From contig JAGNMT010000044.1 in NCBI GenBank assembly GCA_017991025.1, forward strand, positions 1 to 13,989: 13,989 bases of DNA, given 5' to 3'. The notes below the pieces were generated by a model that was not told the origin of the DNA, did not search any database, and worked only from the letters and a program-made list of their open reading frames with translations. A program made the position numbers and the translations under genes. Shown here piece by piece: positions 1-6,588 of this stretch. Each line of letters starts with the position of its first letter. Within the stretch, counting starts at the first letter, position 1. Origin of the DNA: Verrucomicrobiales bacterium (lineage in GTDB: Bacteria > Verrucomicrobiota > Verrucomicrobiia > Verrucomicrobiales > DEV007).

Positions 1-207
1 TCCTATCCCCGATGTCACCGCCGGAAAAGCGCTCCCAAGCGAGCCCTATTCGGGTGATTGGGGCCTCGGTTACTAATTTCTCTCTTTTTTGTGTCGAAAT
101 CGGCCGGAACCCTGCCCCGTCGGAAAGAATTTCGGTTTATTTTCTTGATGAACGGCTCTTGAAATTCCATAATCCCAAACGAGCTGCCCTGAAGCTTCTA
201 TTTTCAG

Positions 208-235
208 TTGATTTTTATTTGAACGGATCTAAAAA
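208..235 (+). promoter_or_regulatory. Possible sigma-70 promoter for the sigma factor gene
   Basis: TTGATT at 208-213 and TAAAAA at 230-235 each match four of six consensus positions and are 16 bases apart, inside the most AT-rich part of the leader. This would give a 5' UTR of roughly 250 bases. A second -10-like hexamer, TATGAT at 297-302, has no matching -35. Both are weak and rest on consensus matching alone. Confidence 0.2.
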
Positions 236-413
236 GCCGGTCACTTAAACGTGCCATGTGTTGGCTGAGATATAGAGGCGACACCAAATCGGCTTTTATG
301 ATATACACCACGCGGAGCCTCATGCAGAATGCTGACTCGGCCCACGACTGAAGCCTGCCTCAATTCCAACCACACCACCAGACTACTGCGGGAATCGACT
401 CGAAAGAGCCGGT

Positions 414-448
414 TCTACGGAACAAATCCTGCTATCGTTCTCCGTAGA
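414..448 (+). promoter_or_regulatory. Leader hairpin upstream of the sigma factor gene
   Basis: TCTACGGA at 414-421 and TCCGTAGA at 441-448 are perfect inverse complements (8 bp) with a 19-base loop, ending 44 bases before the start codon at 493. No T-run follows, so it is not a classical terminator. It could be a folded element in the 5' UTR or a DNA operator. The function is unknown, and one 8-bp stem can occur by chance. Confidence 0.3.
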
Positions 449-492
449 GGTCAACGTCACACGGCACAACCCCTTCAACCCACTCAACAACA

Positions 493-1401
493 ATGGCAAA
501 TTTGGAAATGGACGGCGGCATCAAGATCTACCTTCGGGAGATCGGGAAGACGCCGCTACTCACCCGCGAAGAAGAAGTCCAACTGGCTGATCGCATTAAG
601 AACGGCGACAAAGAGGCTCGGGCTCACATGATCAAGGCCAACCTGCGCCTCGTTGTTAAGATCGCTCAGGATTACGCCAACTACGGACTCCCTCTCCTCG
701 ATCTCATTTCCGAAGGCAACATCGGCCTGATGAAGGCGGTTGAACGCTTTGACCCGAACAAGGGGGGCAAGCTATCAACCTACGCCGCCTGGTGGATCAA
801 ACAGTCCATCAAGAGGGCTCTCGCCAATCAGAGCAAGACGATCCGTCTTCCCGTGCACATGGTGGACAAGATTTCGAAGATGCGCCGTGTCGCTATGGTT
901 CTGAGCGAAGAACTCGGCCGTGAACCCACCGACGAGGAGCTTGCCGAAGAGATCGGGATCGACAGGGCGAAACTCTCACATCTGAAGTCTGCCGCTCTGC
1001 GCCCTGCCTCCCTCGACGCGCCAATCAGTGACGACGATACGACCGAGTTCGGTGAAATCATCGGCGACGAGAAAGCGCAGACGCCCCTCGAATTGCTCAG
1101 CCACAAGAATATGCACATGCAACTCGACGACCTCCTTGAGGTTCTCGACGAGCGCGAGCGGAAAATCATAGACGCCCGTTTTGGCCTTGCCGGGCAGAAG
1201 CCGAAGACTCTCGAAGAAGTTGGTCAGGAATTCGGCGTAACACGCGAGCGGATTCGTCAGTTGCAGAATATTGCTTTGAAAAAGCTTCGTCGTGCGCTCC
1301 AGAAGAAGGAGGATCCGGGTCCACGCCCCCTTAGAAAAGGCGGCGAGGGAAGCGACGACGATTTTTTCCTGGACGAAGAAGATGCCGCTTTGGCGATCTG
1401 A
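493..1401 (+). CDS. RNA polymerase sigma factor, sigma-70 family (RpoD/SigA-like)
   Basis: This 302-aa protein directs core RNA polymerase to promoters. In order it has region 1.2 (residues about 8-40, with YLREIGKTPLLT), region 2 (about 45-120, including EGNIGLMKAVERFD and the promoter-melting/-10 segment STYAAWWIKQSIKRA followed by the TIRLPVHM hallmark), region 3 (about 122-200, with LGREPTDEEL) and region 4 (about 212-270, with the helix-turn-helix LEEVGQEFGVTRERIRQ and a basic ALKKLRRALQ end). It lacks the N-terminal region 1.1 and the large non-conserved insert of E. coli RpoD, so it is about half that length. After region 4 comes an unusual tail of about 30 residues: basic and proline-rich, then strongly acidic (SDDDFFLDEEDAA). 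The start at 493 has no clear Shine-Dalgarno, but the next methionine is only five codons on and region 1.2 fixes the frame. It is transcribed away from the left edge and converges on fabF. It could be the housekeeping factor or a group 2 paralog; sequence alone does not decide. Confidence 0.95.
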   Translation: MANLEMDGGIKIYLREIGKTPLLTREEEVQLADRIKNGDKEARAHMIKANLRLVVKIAQDYANYGLPLLDLISEGNIGLMKAVERFDPNKGGKLSTYAAWWIKQSIKRALANQSKTIRLPVHMVDKISKMRRVAMVLSEELGREPTDEELAEEIGIDRAKLSHLKSAALRPASLDAPISDDDTTEFGEIIGDEKAQTPLELLSHKNMHMQLDDLLEVLDERERKIIDARFGLAGQKPKTLEEVGQEFGVTRERIRQLQNIALKKLRRALQKKEDPGPRPLRKGGEGSDDDFFLDEEDAALAI

Positions 1402-1457
1402 TTCCGCCGCTCGAGCCTCGAAGGCTCGAAAAGAAGCTGGGAACCGAAAGCCGAAAT

Positions 1458-1615
1458 CCTAAAACCCTGTTTCAAGTTCAAAGTTCAAAGTTTCACGTCA
1501 AGAAAGTCAACGAGTTGTGACCGTTGCCTCCTTCACCTTTTGAGTGTGCTGGCATTGTCTTGTAACACCCTGATTCAGAGAACTTGGAACGTGAAACTTG
1601 AAACCCGGATTTAGG
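1458..1615. repeat. Imperfect inverted repeat built of AAGTTTC-like heptads
   Basis: The left arm (about 1458-1498) runs from CCTAAAACCC through GTTTCAAGTT, two AAGTTCA units and GTTTCACGT. The right arm (about 1581-1615), read on the other strand, gives CCTAAATCCGGGTTTCAAG followed by TTTCACGTTCC. The arms share CCTAAA, GTTTCAAGTT and TTTCACGT in the same order, are imperfect, and flank about 80 bases. Within the arms, short phrases recur at 7-8 base spacing. This looks like a dispersed intergenic palindromic repeat or a small non-autonomous element. No coding capacity or target-site duplication was recognised. It may also form a long stem in transcripts from either gene. Confidence 0.5.
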
Positions 1616-1624
1616 GTAAACATC

Positions 1625-1646
1625 CTCGTCCGTCAGGCGGGTTTTT
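1625..1646 (+). terminator. Weak intrinsic terminator candidate after the sigma factor gene
   Basis: CTCGTC (1625-1630) can pair with GGCGGG (1636-1641) across a five-base loop. This gives six pairs, two of them G-T wobbles, and five Ts follow at 1642-1646. It lies 224 bases after the sigma stop. The stem is weak, so the T-run is the main support. Confidence 0.35.
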
Positions 1647-1737
1647 CATCGCTGCCGCTTTCATCCCCCTCCACCGCGGGGAGGCCGGGGTGTTTGACAC
1701 TTTGCCAAAGAGAGTCGCGATTTTCTGTGACAGAGGT

Positions 1738-2985
1738 CTAGCCGGTGAAACGCTCCACGAGGAGCGCAGCATTGTGTCCGCCAAACCCAAAGGAATTCGA
1801 CAGTGCCCGGTGGATCTTCACCTCACGGGCGACATGGGGCACGTAGTCGAGGTCGCACTGCGGATCCGGTTCGTCAAGGTTGATCGTCGGAGGCACGATC
1901 CCTTCATTGATAGCCTTCACGCAGGCCGCCAACTCAACACCGCCGGCCGCCCCGAGAAGATGGCCGGTCATTGATTTGGTCGAACTGACGATGAGTCCCT
2001 TTTTCGCGTAATCGCCAAAGACGCGTTTGATCGCTTTTGTTTCGCAAACATCTCCGAGACCAGTGGAGGTGCCATGGGCATTCACGTAGTCGATCTGATC
2101 AGGATTCAGACCCGCATGCTTTAATGCCATCTCCATACAACGTCGTGCGCCGTCGCCTTCCGGCTGCGGCGAAGTCAGGTGATAGGCATCGGCCGACACG
2201 CCATAGCCGGTCAGTTCCGCGTAAATCCTGGCCCCGCGCCTTTTCGCATGCTCCAGTTCTTCAATGACGACTACTCCGGCACCTTCGCCCATGACAAACC
2301 CGTCGCGGTCCTTGTCGAAGGGACGCGAAGCCCTTTCGGGCTCGTCGTTTCGCATGCTCAGAGCCTTCATGTTTCCAAATCCGGCAAGTCCCATGGGGCA
2401 AATGGTCGACTCAGCTCCCCCCGCAACAAAAGCATCGGCGTCACCGAATTTGATCATACGCCAGGCTTCGCCAATGTTATGATTCGATGTCGCACAGGCA
2501 GTCACGATACACATGTTCGGGCCCCGCAGTCCGAACTCCATCGACACCATGCCGCTCGAGATGTTCGCGATCATCATCGGGATCGTAAAGGGCGACACCC
2601 GCGAAGGCGACTTTTGAAGCAGTGTCCTGTGCTGCCCCTCCAGAGTCACCAGCCCTCCGATACCACTCCCGACCATACAGCCGAAGCGGTCGAGATCCAC
2701 TGCCGTGAGATCAACCCCCGAGTCCCGCATGGCCATCACCGAAGCAGCCATACCCAACTGGGCAAACGGATCGGATCGACGGGCATCCTTTGGATTGCTG
2801 AAAAACGGAGAGGCGTCAAAACCTCGAATCTTCCCCGCTATTTTGCATTCATAATCAAGGAGTTCCGGGTCATCAATACGGGAGATACCGCTCCTTCCGG
2901 AGACGAGACTGTCCCAGAAAGTCTCCAGATCATTTCCTATAGGGGAGACAACTCCCATTCCGGTAATTACAACACGACGCTCCAT
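1738..2985 (-). CDS. fabF: Beta-ketoacyl-ACP synthase II (FabF/KAS II)
   Basis: The enzyme condenses malonyl-ACP with acyl-ACP in the elongation steps of fatty acid synthesis in the cytoplasm. The 415-aa product matches the family's usual length of about 410. It begins with the typical ERRVVITGMGVVSPIGND strand. The catalytic triad is visible: Cys164 in VTACATSNHN, His304 in VNAHGTST and His342 in KSMTGHLLGAAGG. The glycine-rich end NSFGFGGHNAALL is intact. The start chosen is the ATG at 2985, because the family N-terminus begins there; an in-frame TTG at 3015 would add ten residues that do not resemble the family. Neither has a good Shine-Dalgarno. It is the last gene of the long - strand series, 148 bases after the zinc-ribbon gene, so it may have its own promoter. 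No acpP, fabG or fabD lies nearby. A KAS I-type or secondary-metabolite synthase is less likely given the full KAS II pattern. Confidence 0.95.
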   Translation of the reverse strand: MERRVVITGMGVVSPIGNDLETFWDSLVSGRSGISRIDDPELLDYECKIAGKIRGFDASPFFSNPKDARRSDPFAQLGMAASVMAMRDSGVDLTAVDLDRFGCMVGSGIGGLVTLEGQHRTLLQKSPSRVSPFTIPMMIANISSGMVSMEFGLRGPNMCIVTACATSNHNIGEAWRMIKFGDADAFVAGGAESTICPMGLAGFGNMKALSMRNDEPERASRPFDKDRDGFVMGEGAGVVVIEELEHAKRRGARIYAELTGYGVSADAYHLTSPQPEGDGARRCMEMALKHAGLNPDQIDYVNAHGTSTGLGDVCETKAIKRVFGDYAKKGLIVSSTKSMTGHLLGAAGGVELAACVKAINEGIVPPTINLDEPDPQCDLDYVPHVAREVKIHRALSNSFGFGGHNAALLVERFTG

Positions 2986-3047
2986 TTCTGATTCAAAGGT
3001 GGCGGCTAAACTCAACGTGCTTCAAAGTCAATGCAAGGCGATTTCTA

Positions 3048-3076
3048 CCGCCCGCTAATACGAGGGTGCCGCCCGC
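3048..3076 (-). repeat. Pair of 8-bp direct repeats upstream of fabF
   Basis: CCGCCCGC occurs at 3048-3055 and again at 3069-3076. The starts are 21 bases apart, two helical turns, and the pair lies 63-91 bases upstream of the fabF start. The spacing would suit binding of a regulator on one face of the helix. GC-rich 8-mers can recur by chance, so support is weak. Confidence 0.25.
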
Positions 3077-3133
3077 AGAGAACCCATCGGGAACGAATTT
3101 TGAATAATCGGTGGTGATCCCCCCCTCGTCTCG

Positions 3134-3373
3134 TCATATCTCGATGATACGCTCTCTTTCGTTCATCGCGCCACACCGGGGGCATTCCGCGAGATCGTGC
3201 TCGGACAAGTCTTCAAAAACGTGATCACAAATGCCGCAGATAACAAAGAACTTACGCCGCTGATTTTCACGCCCTTTCCTGAAAATTTCGGCGGCGACCC
3301 AGGCGAAAAAGAGAGCGCAAAGAATGCCCACGATGTAAACCGCGATCATTTCGTCCAGAGTGACGTGAAACAT
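3134..3373 (-). CDS. Small membrane-anchored zinc-ribbon protein
   Basis: This is a 79-aa protein of no recognised family. Residues about 9-29 form one hydrophobic helix (MIAVYIVGILCALFFAWVAA). A basic stretch follows (RKGRENQRRK, 32-41), which by the positive-inside rule puts the C-terminus in the cytoplasm. Residues 46-67 form a zinc-ribbon signature, CGIC then 14 residues then CPRC (Cys46, 49, 64, 67). All four cysteines are present, so zinc binding is likely. The gene is 91 bases after the tonB-like gene and 148 bases before fabF on the same strand. The intact zinc knuckle and helix argue that it is a real gene despite its length and the lack of a clear ribosome binding site. A structural or regulatory role for the neighbouring ExbB/ExbD/TonB-like proteins is inference from position only. 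Confidence 0.75.
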   Translation of the reverse strand: MFHVTLDEMIAVYIVGILCALFFAWVAAEIFRKGRENQRRKFFVICGICDHVFEDLSEHDLAECPRCGAMNERERIIEI

Positions 3374-3448
3374 GGCGTAAGTGAAGTCTCGTATGAATGT
3401 TTGACTGAAAATTCGATCCCTTTCCCGCCAACTAACTTAATCGTGCAC

Positions 3449-3460
3449 CCTGCCGGCAGG
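3449..3460. repeat. 12-bp perfect palindrome after the tonB-like gene
   Basis: CCTGCCGGCAGG reads the same on both strands. It lies 4 bases past the stop of the tonB-like gene and upstream of the zinc-ribbon gene. As RNA it gives only a 4-bp stem, so it is a poor terminator. A protein-binding site or chance are both possible. Confidence 0.25.
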
Positions 3461-3464
3461 AAGA

Positions 3465-4184
3465 TCAACCCTCTCCGCCGATTTCGACCCATCCGGCGCC
3501 AGTTTCGGGAGAAGCGACAAATCGCAGCGTCGATTCGATGACCGAAGCGAGTTCCGCCTTTTCGGATTCCTCCAACTCCGCCTCGACTCCGGTGACGCGG
3601 ACGGCACCTTCGGGTGATACCTCGATATTAATTCGCAGAAAAGGCAGGCCCCCGGAGTTACTGAGGTAATCCTCCATGATCGACCAGGGGGCAACCGGTC
3701 GGTCGACAAGCGATGGAGAGAGCTTCACATTAACCCCCAAATCCGACGGACGCCTCTCTTCCAGCGAGGCAAACGAATCCAGAGGAACCATAGGACCGGG
3801 GAACGACTTGCCCCTGGAAGGAGGGATCAGTTCCAGTTCGGTGCGTTGAAAAGCGGGAGTGAAACGCACACTCCGCGACTCGAGGCGAAGCCGAACATCG
3901 CTCTGCGCGGAGGGCGGCAAAAGAAAAATAGTACGGTCTGAAATACGTTGCAGAACTGAACGAACCGCCGTATCCGAGGCGTCCATGATCGTGATCGAAT
4001 CGGGTTCGTTCTCAACCCTGACCGGGGAGGGATAGACCACTTTGAAGAGGTAAAAACCCGACCCGTGAACAACGATAGAAAACAAAAGAAAGGCCATGAG
4101 GTGGAGCCATCCACGGCGCTCTCTGGCCCACTGGAAGACTTTCCCCCTCTCGTCCTGTTCTTCTGTTGCAACTGCGGCTGCCAT
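3465..4184 (-). CDS. TonB-like energy-transducing protein
   Basis: The predicted role is to pass proton-motive-force energy from ExbB/ExbD in the inner membrane to a periplasmic or outer-membrane partner. The 239-aa protein has a basic cytoplasmic N-terminus (to about residue 26) and one transmembrane helix (about 27-50). Within the helix, Ser36 and His40 form the S-x3-H pair (FSIVVHGSGF) that in E. coli TonB (Ser16, His20) is needed for coupling to ExbB/ExbD. About 130 periplasmic residues of unknown fold follow. The last 60 residues (LRINIEVSPEGAVRVTGVEA ... LRFVASPE) resemble the alpha/beta TonB C-terminal domain. Unusually, there is no long Pro-Glu/Pro-Lys linker. It lies 32 bases after exbD on the same strand, the usual place for a TonB or TolA partner. 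Overall similarity is low, so the assignment rests on the helix motif, C-terminal pattern and context. A motor-linked protein such as a Glt-type component is an alternative. Confidence 0.7.
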   Translation of the reverse strand: MAAAVATEEQDERGKVFQWARERRGWLHLMAFLLFSIVVHGSGFYLFKVVYPSPVRVENEPDSITIMDASDTAVRSVLQRISDRTIFLLPPSAQSDVRLRLESRSVRFTPAFQRTELELIPPSRGKSFPGPMVPLDSFASLEERRPSDLGVNVKLSPSLVDRPVAPWSIMEDYLSNSGGLPFLRINIEVSPEGAVRVTGVEAELEESEKAELASVIESTLRFVASPETGAGWVEIGGEG

Positions 4185-4216
4185 GCCAATTTTGTTGGGG
4201 GACTCTGCTCGATGGA

Positions 4217-4621
4217 TCAGGGGGTCTCCATTTTCGTGGCAAAAGATACTTCAAATCCGCTGTTTAAAACGAGGCGGGCGATCCCCATTACGACGCCATA
4301 GTCAACTGCTTCGTCACCGAGAATGACCACCTGATTCGAACGCTTGAGTGCCTCTTCGAGTTTCCCGGCCAGCTTCTCAATATCGACCCGCTCGTCGTTA
4401 AAATAGAACTCCGCTGTCTCCGTCGGAATGAGAGTGATGATGTGAGCGTCTTCGGCGGAGGGCAGGGACGAACTGGAACTCGGCAGATTGACCTCCACAC
4501 CGGACTTTAAGACCAGATTGGAACCGAACAGGAAGAAAATAATCAGCAGCAGGATCACATCGACCAGAGGTGCCGTGTAGAGCATCCCGGCCCGATCGCT
4601 CAAGGTGGATTCCAGCTTCAC
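4217..4621 (-). CDS. exbD: ExbD/TolR-family biopolymer transport protein
   Basis: ExbD forms the dimer inside the ExbB pentamer and carries the proton-sensitive aspartate of the channel. The 134-aa product has the standard layout: a short cytoplasmic start, one transmembrane helix (about 17-38) with the essential Asp21 (APLVDVILLLIIFFLFG), then a periplasmic domain ending in the conserved pattern around DEAVDYGVVMGIARLVLNSGF. The length is normal. The start is a GTG at 4621, supported by a strong Shine-Dalgarno six bases upstream. It lies 27 bases after exbB and 32 bases before the tonB-like gene, so the three are almost surely co-transcribed. The serine-rich stretch after the helix (LPSSSSSLPSAED) is a flexible linker. 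The TolR subgroup is an alternative, but no tolA, tolB or pal is nearby. Confidence 0.92.
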   Translation of the reverse strand: MKLESTLSDRAGMLYTAPLVDVILLLIIFFLFGSNLVLKSGVEVNLPSSSSSLPSAEDAHIITLIPTETAEFYFNDERVDIEKLAGKLEEALKRSNQVVILGDEAVDYGVVMGIARLVLNSGFEVSFATKMETP

Positions 4622-4627
4622 GGCGTA

Positions 4628-4634
4628 TCTCCTT
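4628..4634 (-). promoter_or_regulatory. Ribosome binding site deciding the GTG start of exbD
   Basis: On the - strand AAGGAGA lies six bases before the GTG at 4621. It is the strongest Shine-Dalgarno sequence in the window and fixes a non-ATG start. Confidence 0.8.
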
Positions 4635-4648
4635 CTCTTAAATTGGTG

Positions 4649-5332
4649 CTAAAGGCTCGCCTCACCGGGACCTGCATTCTCCCCGGCAACACGGTCCTGC
4701 CGAATCGAAATAATATCTCCCGTCTGCGAACGAAGATCACAGATCGTGTTAATGATCTCAATCCCCGCCGCCTCCATGTCGTGCATGAGACTCTTGGCAT
4801 GCGCCCGGAGGTGCGAATAAAAAACGAAAGCGGGAATAGCGACCATCAAACCCGCAGCTGAGGTGATGAGCGCTTCGTAGACTCCCTGCGAAATCTCAGC
4901 AACGGTCGCAAACCCGCCCACTGCATTGATTTGCACGAAGGTGTCGACGAGCCCCAGCACCGAGCCGAGAAGACCGATGAGCGGGGCGATGTAGGCGACC
5001 GTGAGAAGAACGGCCAGATGCTTCTCCAGCTTGGGGACTTCCAGTTGACCACTCTCCTGAACGATTTCCCGGAGTTCTGTGCGGGGCGAAGAATAGCGGC
5101 GTATCGCCGAGTGAATGACACGGGCAGCAGGTCCGGGAGTGGCCGCACACTCGGAGAGTGCCTCTGCATATGCTTTGTTTTTAATGAGGTTACGCAATCC
5201 GAAAAGGAGATCCCCCACATCAATGCGCGCCCGGTGGAAATAAAAAAGCCGTTCCAGAAAGATGGCGATAGCGATGACGGAACATCCAAGCAGGAGCCAC
5301 ATGAGAGGCCCGCCTTTTGTGATCAAATCCAT
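4649..5332 (-). CDS. exbB: ExbB/TolQ/MotA-family proton channel protein
   Basis: ExbB forms the pentameric proton channel that powers TonB-type systems. The 227-aa protein has three membrane segments: residues about 9-30 (MWLLLGCSVIAIAIFLERL), about 105-133 and about 150-174. The family signatures are clear: the helix 2 motif IGLLGSVLGLVDTF (119-132) and the helix 3 motif EALITSAAGLMVAIPAFVFY (153-172). The large cytoplasmic loop between helices 1 and 2 is in place. The C-terminal tail after helix 3 is about 50 residues long and hydrophilic. The ATG at 5332 has no Shine-Dalgarno but agrees with the family start. It lies 27 bases before exbD and 91 bases after the roadblock gene. Family members power TonB, Tol, gliding (AglR) and other machines, and the sequence alone does not say which. 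Confidence 0.93.
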   Translation of the reverse strand: MDLITKGGPLMWLLLGCSVIAIAIFLERLFYFHRARIDVGDLLFGLRNLIKNKAYAEALSECAATPGPAARVIHSAIRRYSSPRTELREIVQESGQLEVPKLEKHLAVLLTVAYIAPLIGLLGSVLGLVDTFVQINAVGGFATVAEISQGVYEALITSAAGLMVAIPAFVFYSHLRAHAKSLMHDMEAAGIEIINTICDLRSQTGDIISIRQDRVAGENAGPGEASL

Positions 5333-5423
5333 AAAATAGACTGTGTTTTGACCCGACTACCGGGAGGTAATCAGTAGCACGGGAACGAAGCCCCGCCAAG
5401 CATTTAGTGGTTATGGGTGCTGG

Positions 5424-6554
5424 CTAAAAGTAGAACGGACCGGAACTCCTTACCTCAGATTCTTCGTCCTCCGCATCGAGCATTTCCTTTATCTCGCTGC
5501 CCAAATCGTCAGTCTCGTCATCGGCAACTTTTCCCGACTCCTCTTCAAACTCGTCGATTTCAAAGACAGTGTCCGGGTCTCGAGGAGGAGCCTCATCGAA
5601 AGATGCGCCAGGCGAGTCACGGGGGATGTCCGTATCAAGGACTTTCTTTATCGGGTCATCGTAAATCGTACTCGACCTTTCATCATCGTCCTCCCTGTCG
5701 AAACCCTCCAACTCAAAGATTAACTCGGAAGGCAAAAGCCCGGCTACAGAGCCTTCAAGATCATCATCGACGCCGTCAACGCTACCCAACTCTTCCGTCT
5801 CAAAGGGGGAATCCGCCGGGATCCTCATAACCGGGAGGTGCGACGAACTCGAATGCCTGGTTTTTTCAATCACAATCTCCGGCTCGCCGGAATCGAGCGG
5901 TTCGAGAAATTCGCGAGGTTCCATTTTCGGCATAGCTACGAACGGCACGTCAGGAACCTCAGGCACCGGTCCCGTTTCGTCACCCACACCCGCCGCCTCC
6001 TCCGTCCCGGTCACCGAATCGAGGCGCTCAACGACACCCCTGCGCGCGACCTCCCGCAAAGGTCGGACGGTGGTTACACTGGCAGGCTGCACACCGGAAG
6101 TCCGGCACGGTTTCACCTCTCTAAGCAAATCCGAGAGTCCCGCCTCGATGCTTTGGGCCTTCTGACGGACCAGACCGGCGGGACGCGAGGCATCCGATAC
6201 CCCGACGAGAATGAAGCGATTGACGATCTCCCGCAAATAGATCATCCGGTCCCCGCCCAAATGAAGACTTTCCACGGCCCCGGTCTCACCAAGCTGGGCG
6301 ACGAGGGCACGCATCGCTCCGCTGGCGCCAGCAACGAGAGCTGATATGACTTCAATCGTGACCTCGGCTTCGGCGGAAATGCCCGCAACCAACGCACCAC
6401 TACGGTCCACGATCAGTGCTGTCTCGAGGCCGGCATCCTCAGCGAACGCCCTCAGCAGATCGTCCGCCTTACCAGCCACTTGGCTACTGATTTCGAGCGG
6501 AACGCTTGCCGAATAGTCCCCTATCTCCGGGGTTCTGCTCTCACTGCTTTCCAT
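5424..6554 (-). CDS. MglB-like roadblock/LC7 protein with a long acidic tail
   Basis: Roadblock proteins of the MglB type bind small Ras-like GTPases and act as GTPase activators and localisation partners. The 376-aa product has a roadblock/LC7 domain at about 24-146 (helix VAGKADDLLRAFAE, strands ETALIVDRSGALVAG, helix ISALVAGASGAMRALVAQLG, strands SLHLGGDRMIYLREIVNRF, final helix GLVRQKAQSIEAGL), an arrangement close to Myxococcus MglB. Residues about 150-376 are predicted disordered and highly acidic. They hold two copies of a short motif, ELIFELEGFD (277-286) and DTVFEIDEFE (328-337), and end in GPFYF. MglB itself is about 160 aa, so the tail is an addition. The start chosen is the ATG at 6554. 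A TTG at 6605 would overlap the GTPase gene by 17 bases and add 17 residues. It lies directly after the MglA-like GTPase, which supports a GTPase/regulator pair. Confidence 0.85.
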   Translation of the reverse strand: MESSESRTPEIGDYSASVPLEISSQVAGKADDLLRAFAEDAGLETALIVDRSGALVAGISAEAEVTIEVISALVAGASGAMRALVAQLGETGAVESLHLGGDRMIYLREIVNRFILVGVSDASRPAGLVRQKAQSIEAGLSDLLREVKPCRTSGVQPASVTTVRPLREVARRGVVERLDSVTGTEEAAGVGDETGPVPEVPDVPFVAMPKMEPREFLEPLDSGEPEIVIEKTRHSSSSHLPVMRIPADSPFETEELGSVDGVDDDLEGSVAGLLPSELIFELEGFDREDDDERSSTIYDDPIKKVLDTDIPRDSPGASFDEAPPRDPDTVFEIDEFEEESGKVADDETDDLGSEIKEMLDAEDEESEVRSSGPFYF

Positions 6555-6588
6555 GGGGTAGTAGAAATCAAAGGAAAATGACGGTGCT

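Larger units (their letters stand above)
1..492. other. Non-coding leader region before the sigma factor gene
   Basis: No convincing gene was found in these 492 bases. A 78-codon open frame at 12-248 has no recognisable domain and no ribosome binding site. An open frame at 329-631 overlaps the sigma gene in another frame and encodes a basic, low-quality peptide. The stretch from about 130 to 240 is AT-rich and could hold the sigma gene promoter. A hairpin at 414-448 lies between it and the start codon. The left neighbour of this region is outside the window. Confidence 0.5.
1402..1737. other. Convergent intergenic region between sigma factor and fabF
   Basis: This 336-base gap lies between two converging genes and holds no supported gene. 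Just after the sigma stop there is a 7-bp hairpin (1411-1417 with 1423-1429, loop of five) without a T-run on either strand. The middle is taken up by the inverted repeat described separately, and a weak terminator for the + strand follows it. A 5-bp GC hairpin (1668-1672 with 1680-1684) precedes the end of fabF and has no T-run. Confidence 0.5.

Noticed and set aside
12..248. 78-codon open frame near the left edge
   Set aside because: It shows no domain, signal or ribosome binding site, and composition looks like translated non-coding DNA.
1411..1429. 7-bp hairpin after the sigma stop as a terminator
   Set aside because: No T-run follows on either strand.
1668..1684. GC-rich hairpin past the fabF stop as a terminator
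   Set aside because: The stem is only 5 bp and no T-run follows on the - strand.
2179..2991. 270-codon + strand open frame antisense to fabF
   Set aside because: It lies opposite a clear FabF with all catalytic motifs. Its translation is His/Arg/Ser-rich without a recognisable fold.
2986..3015. TTG start adding ten residues to FabF
   Set aside because: The added residues do not match the family, and neither start has a Shine-Dalgarno.
5333..5423. Separate promoter before exbB
   Set aside because: No convincing -35/-10 pair was found at a workable distance. An unusual promoter cannot be excluded.
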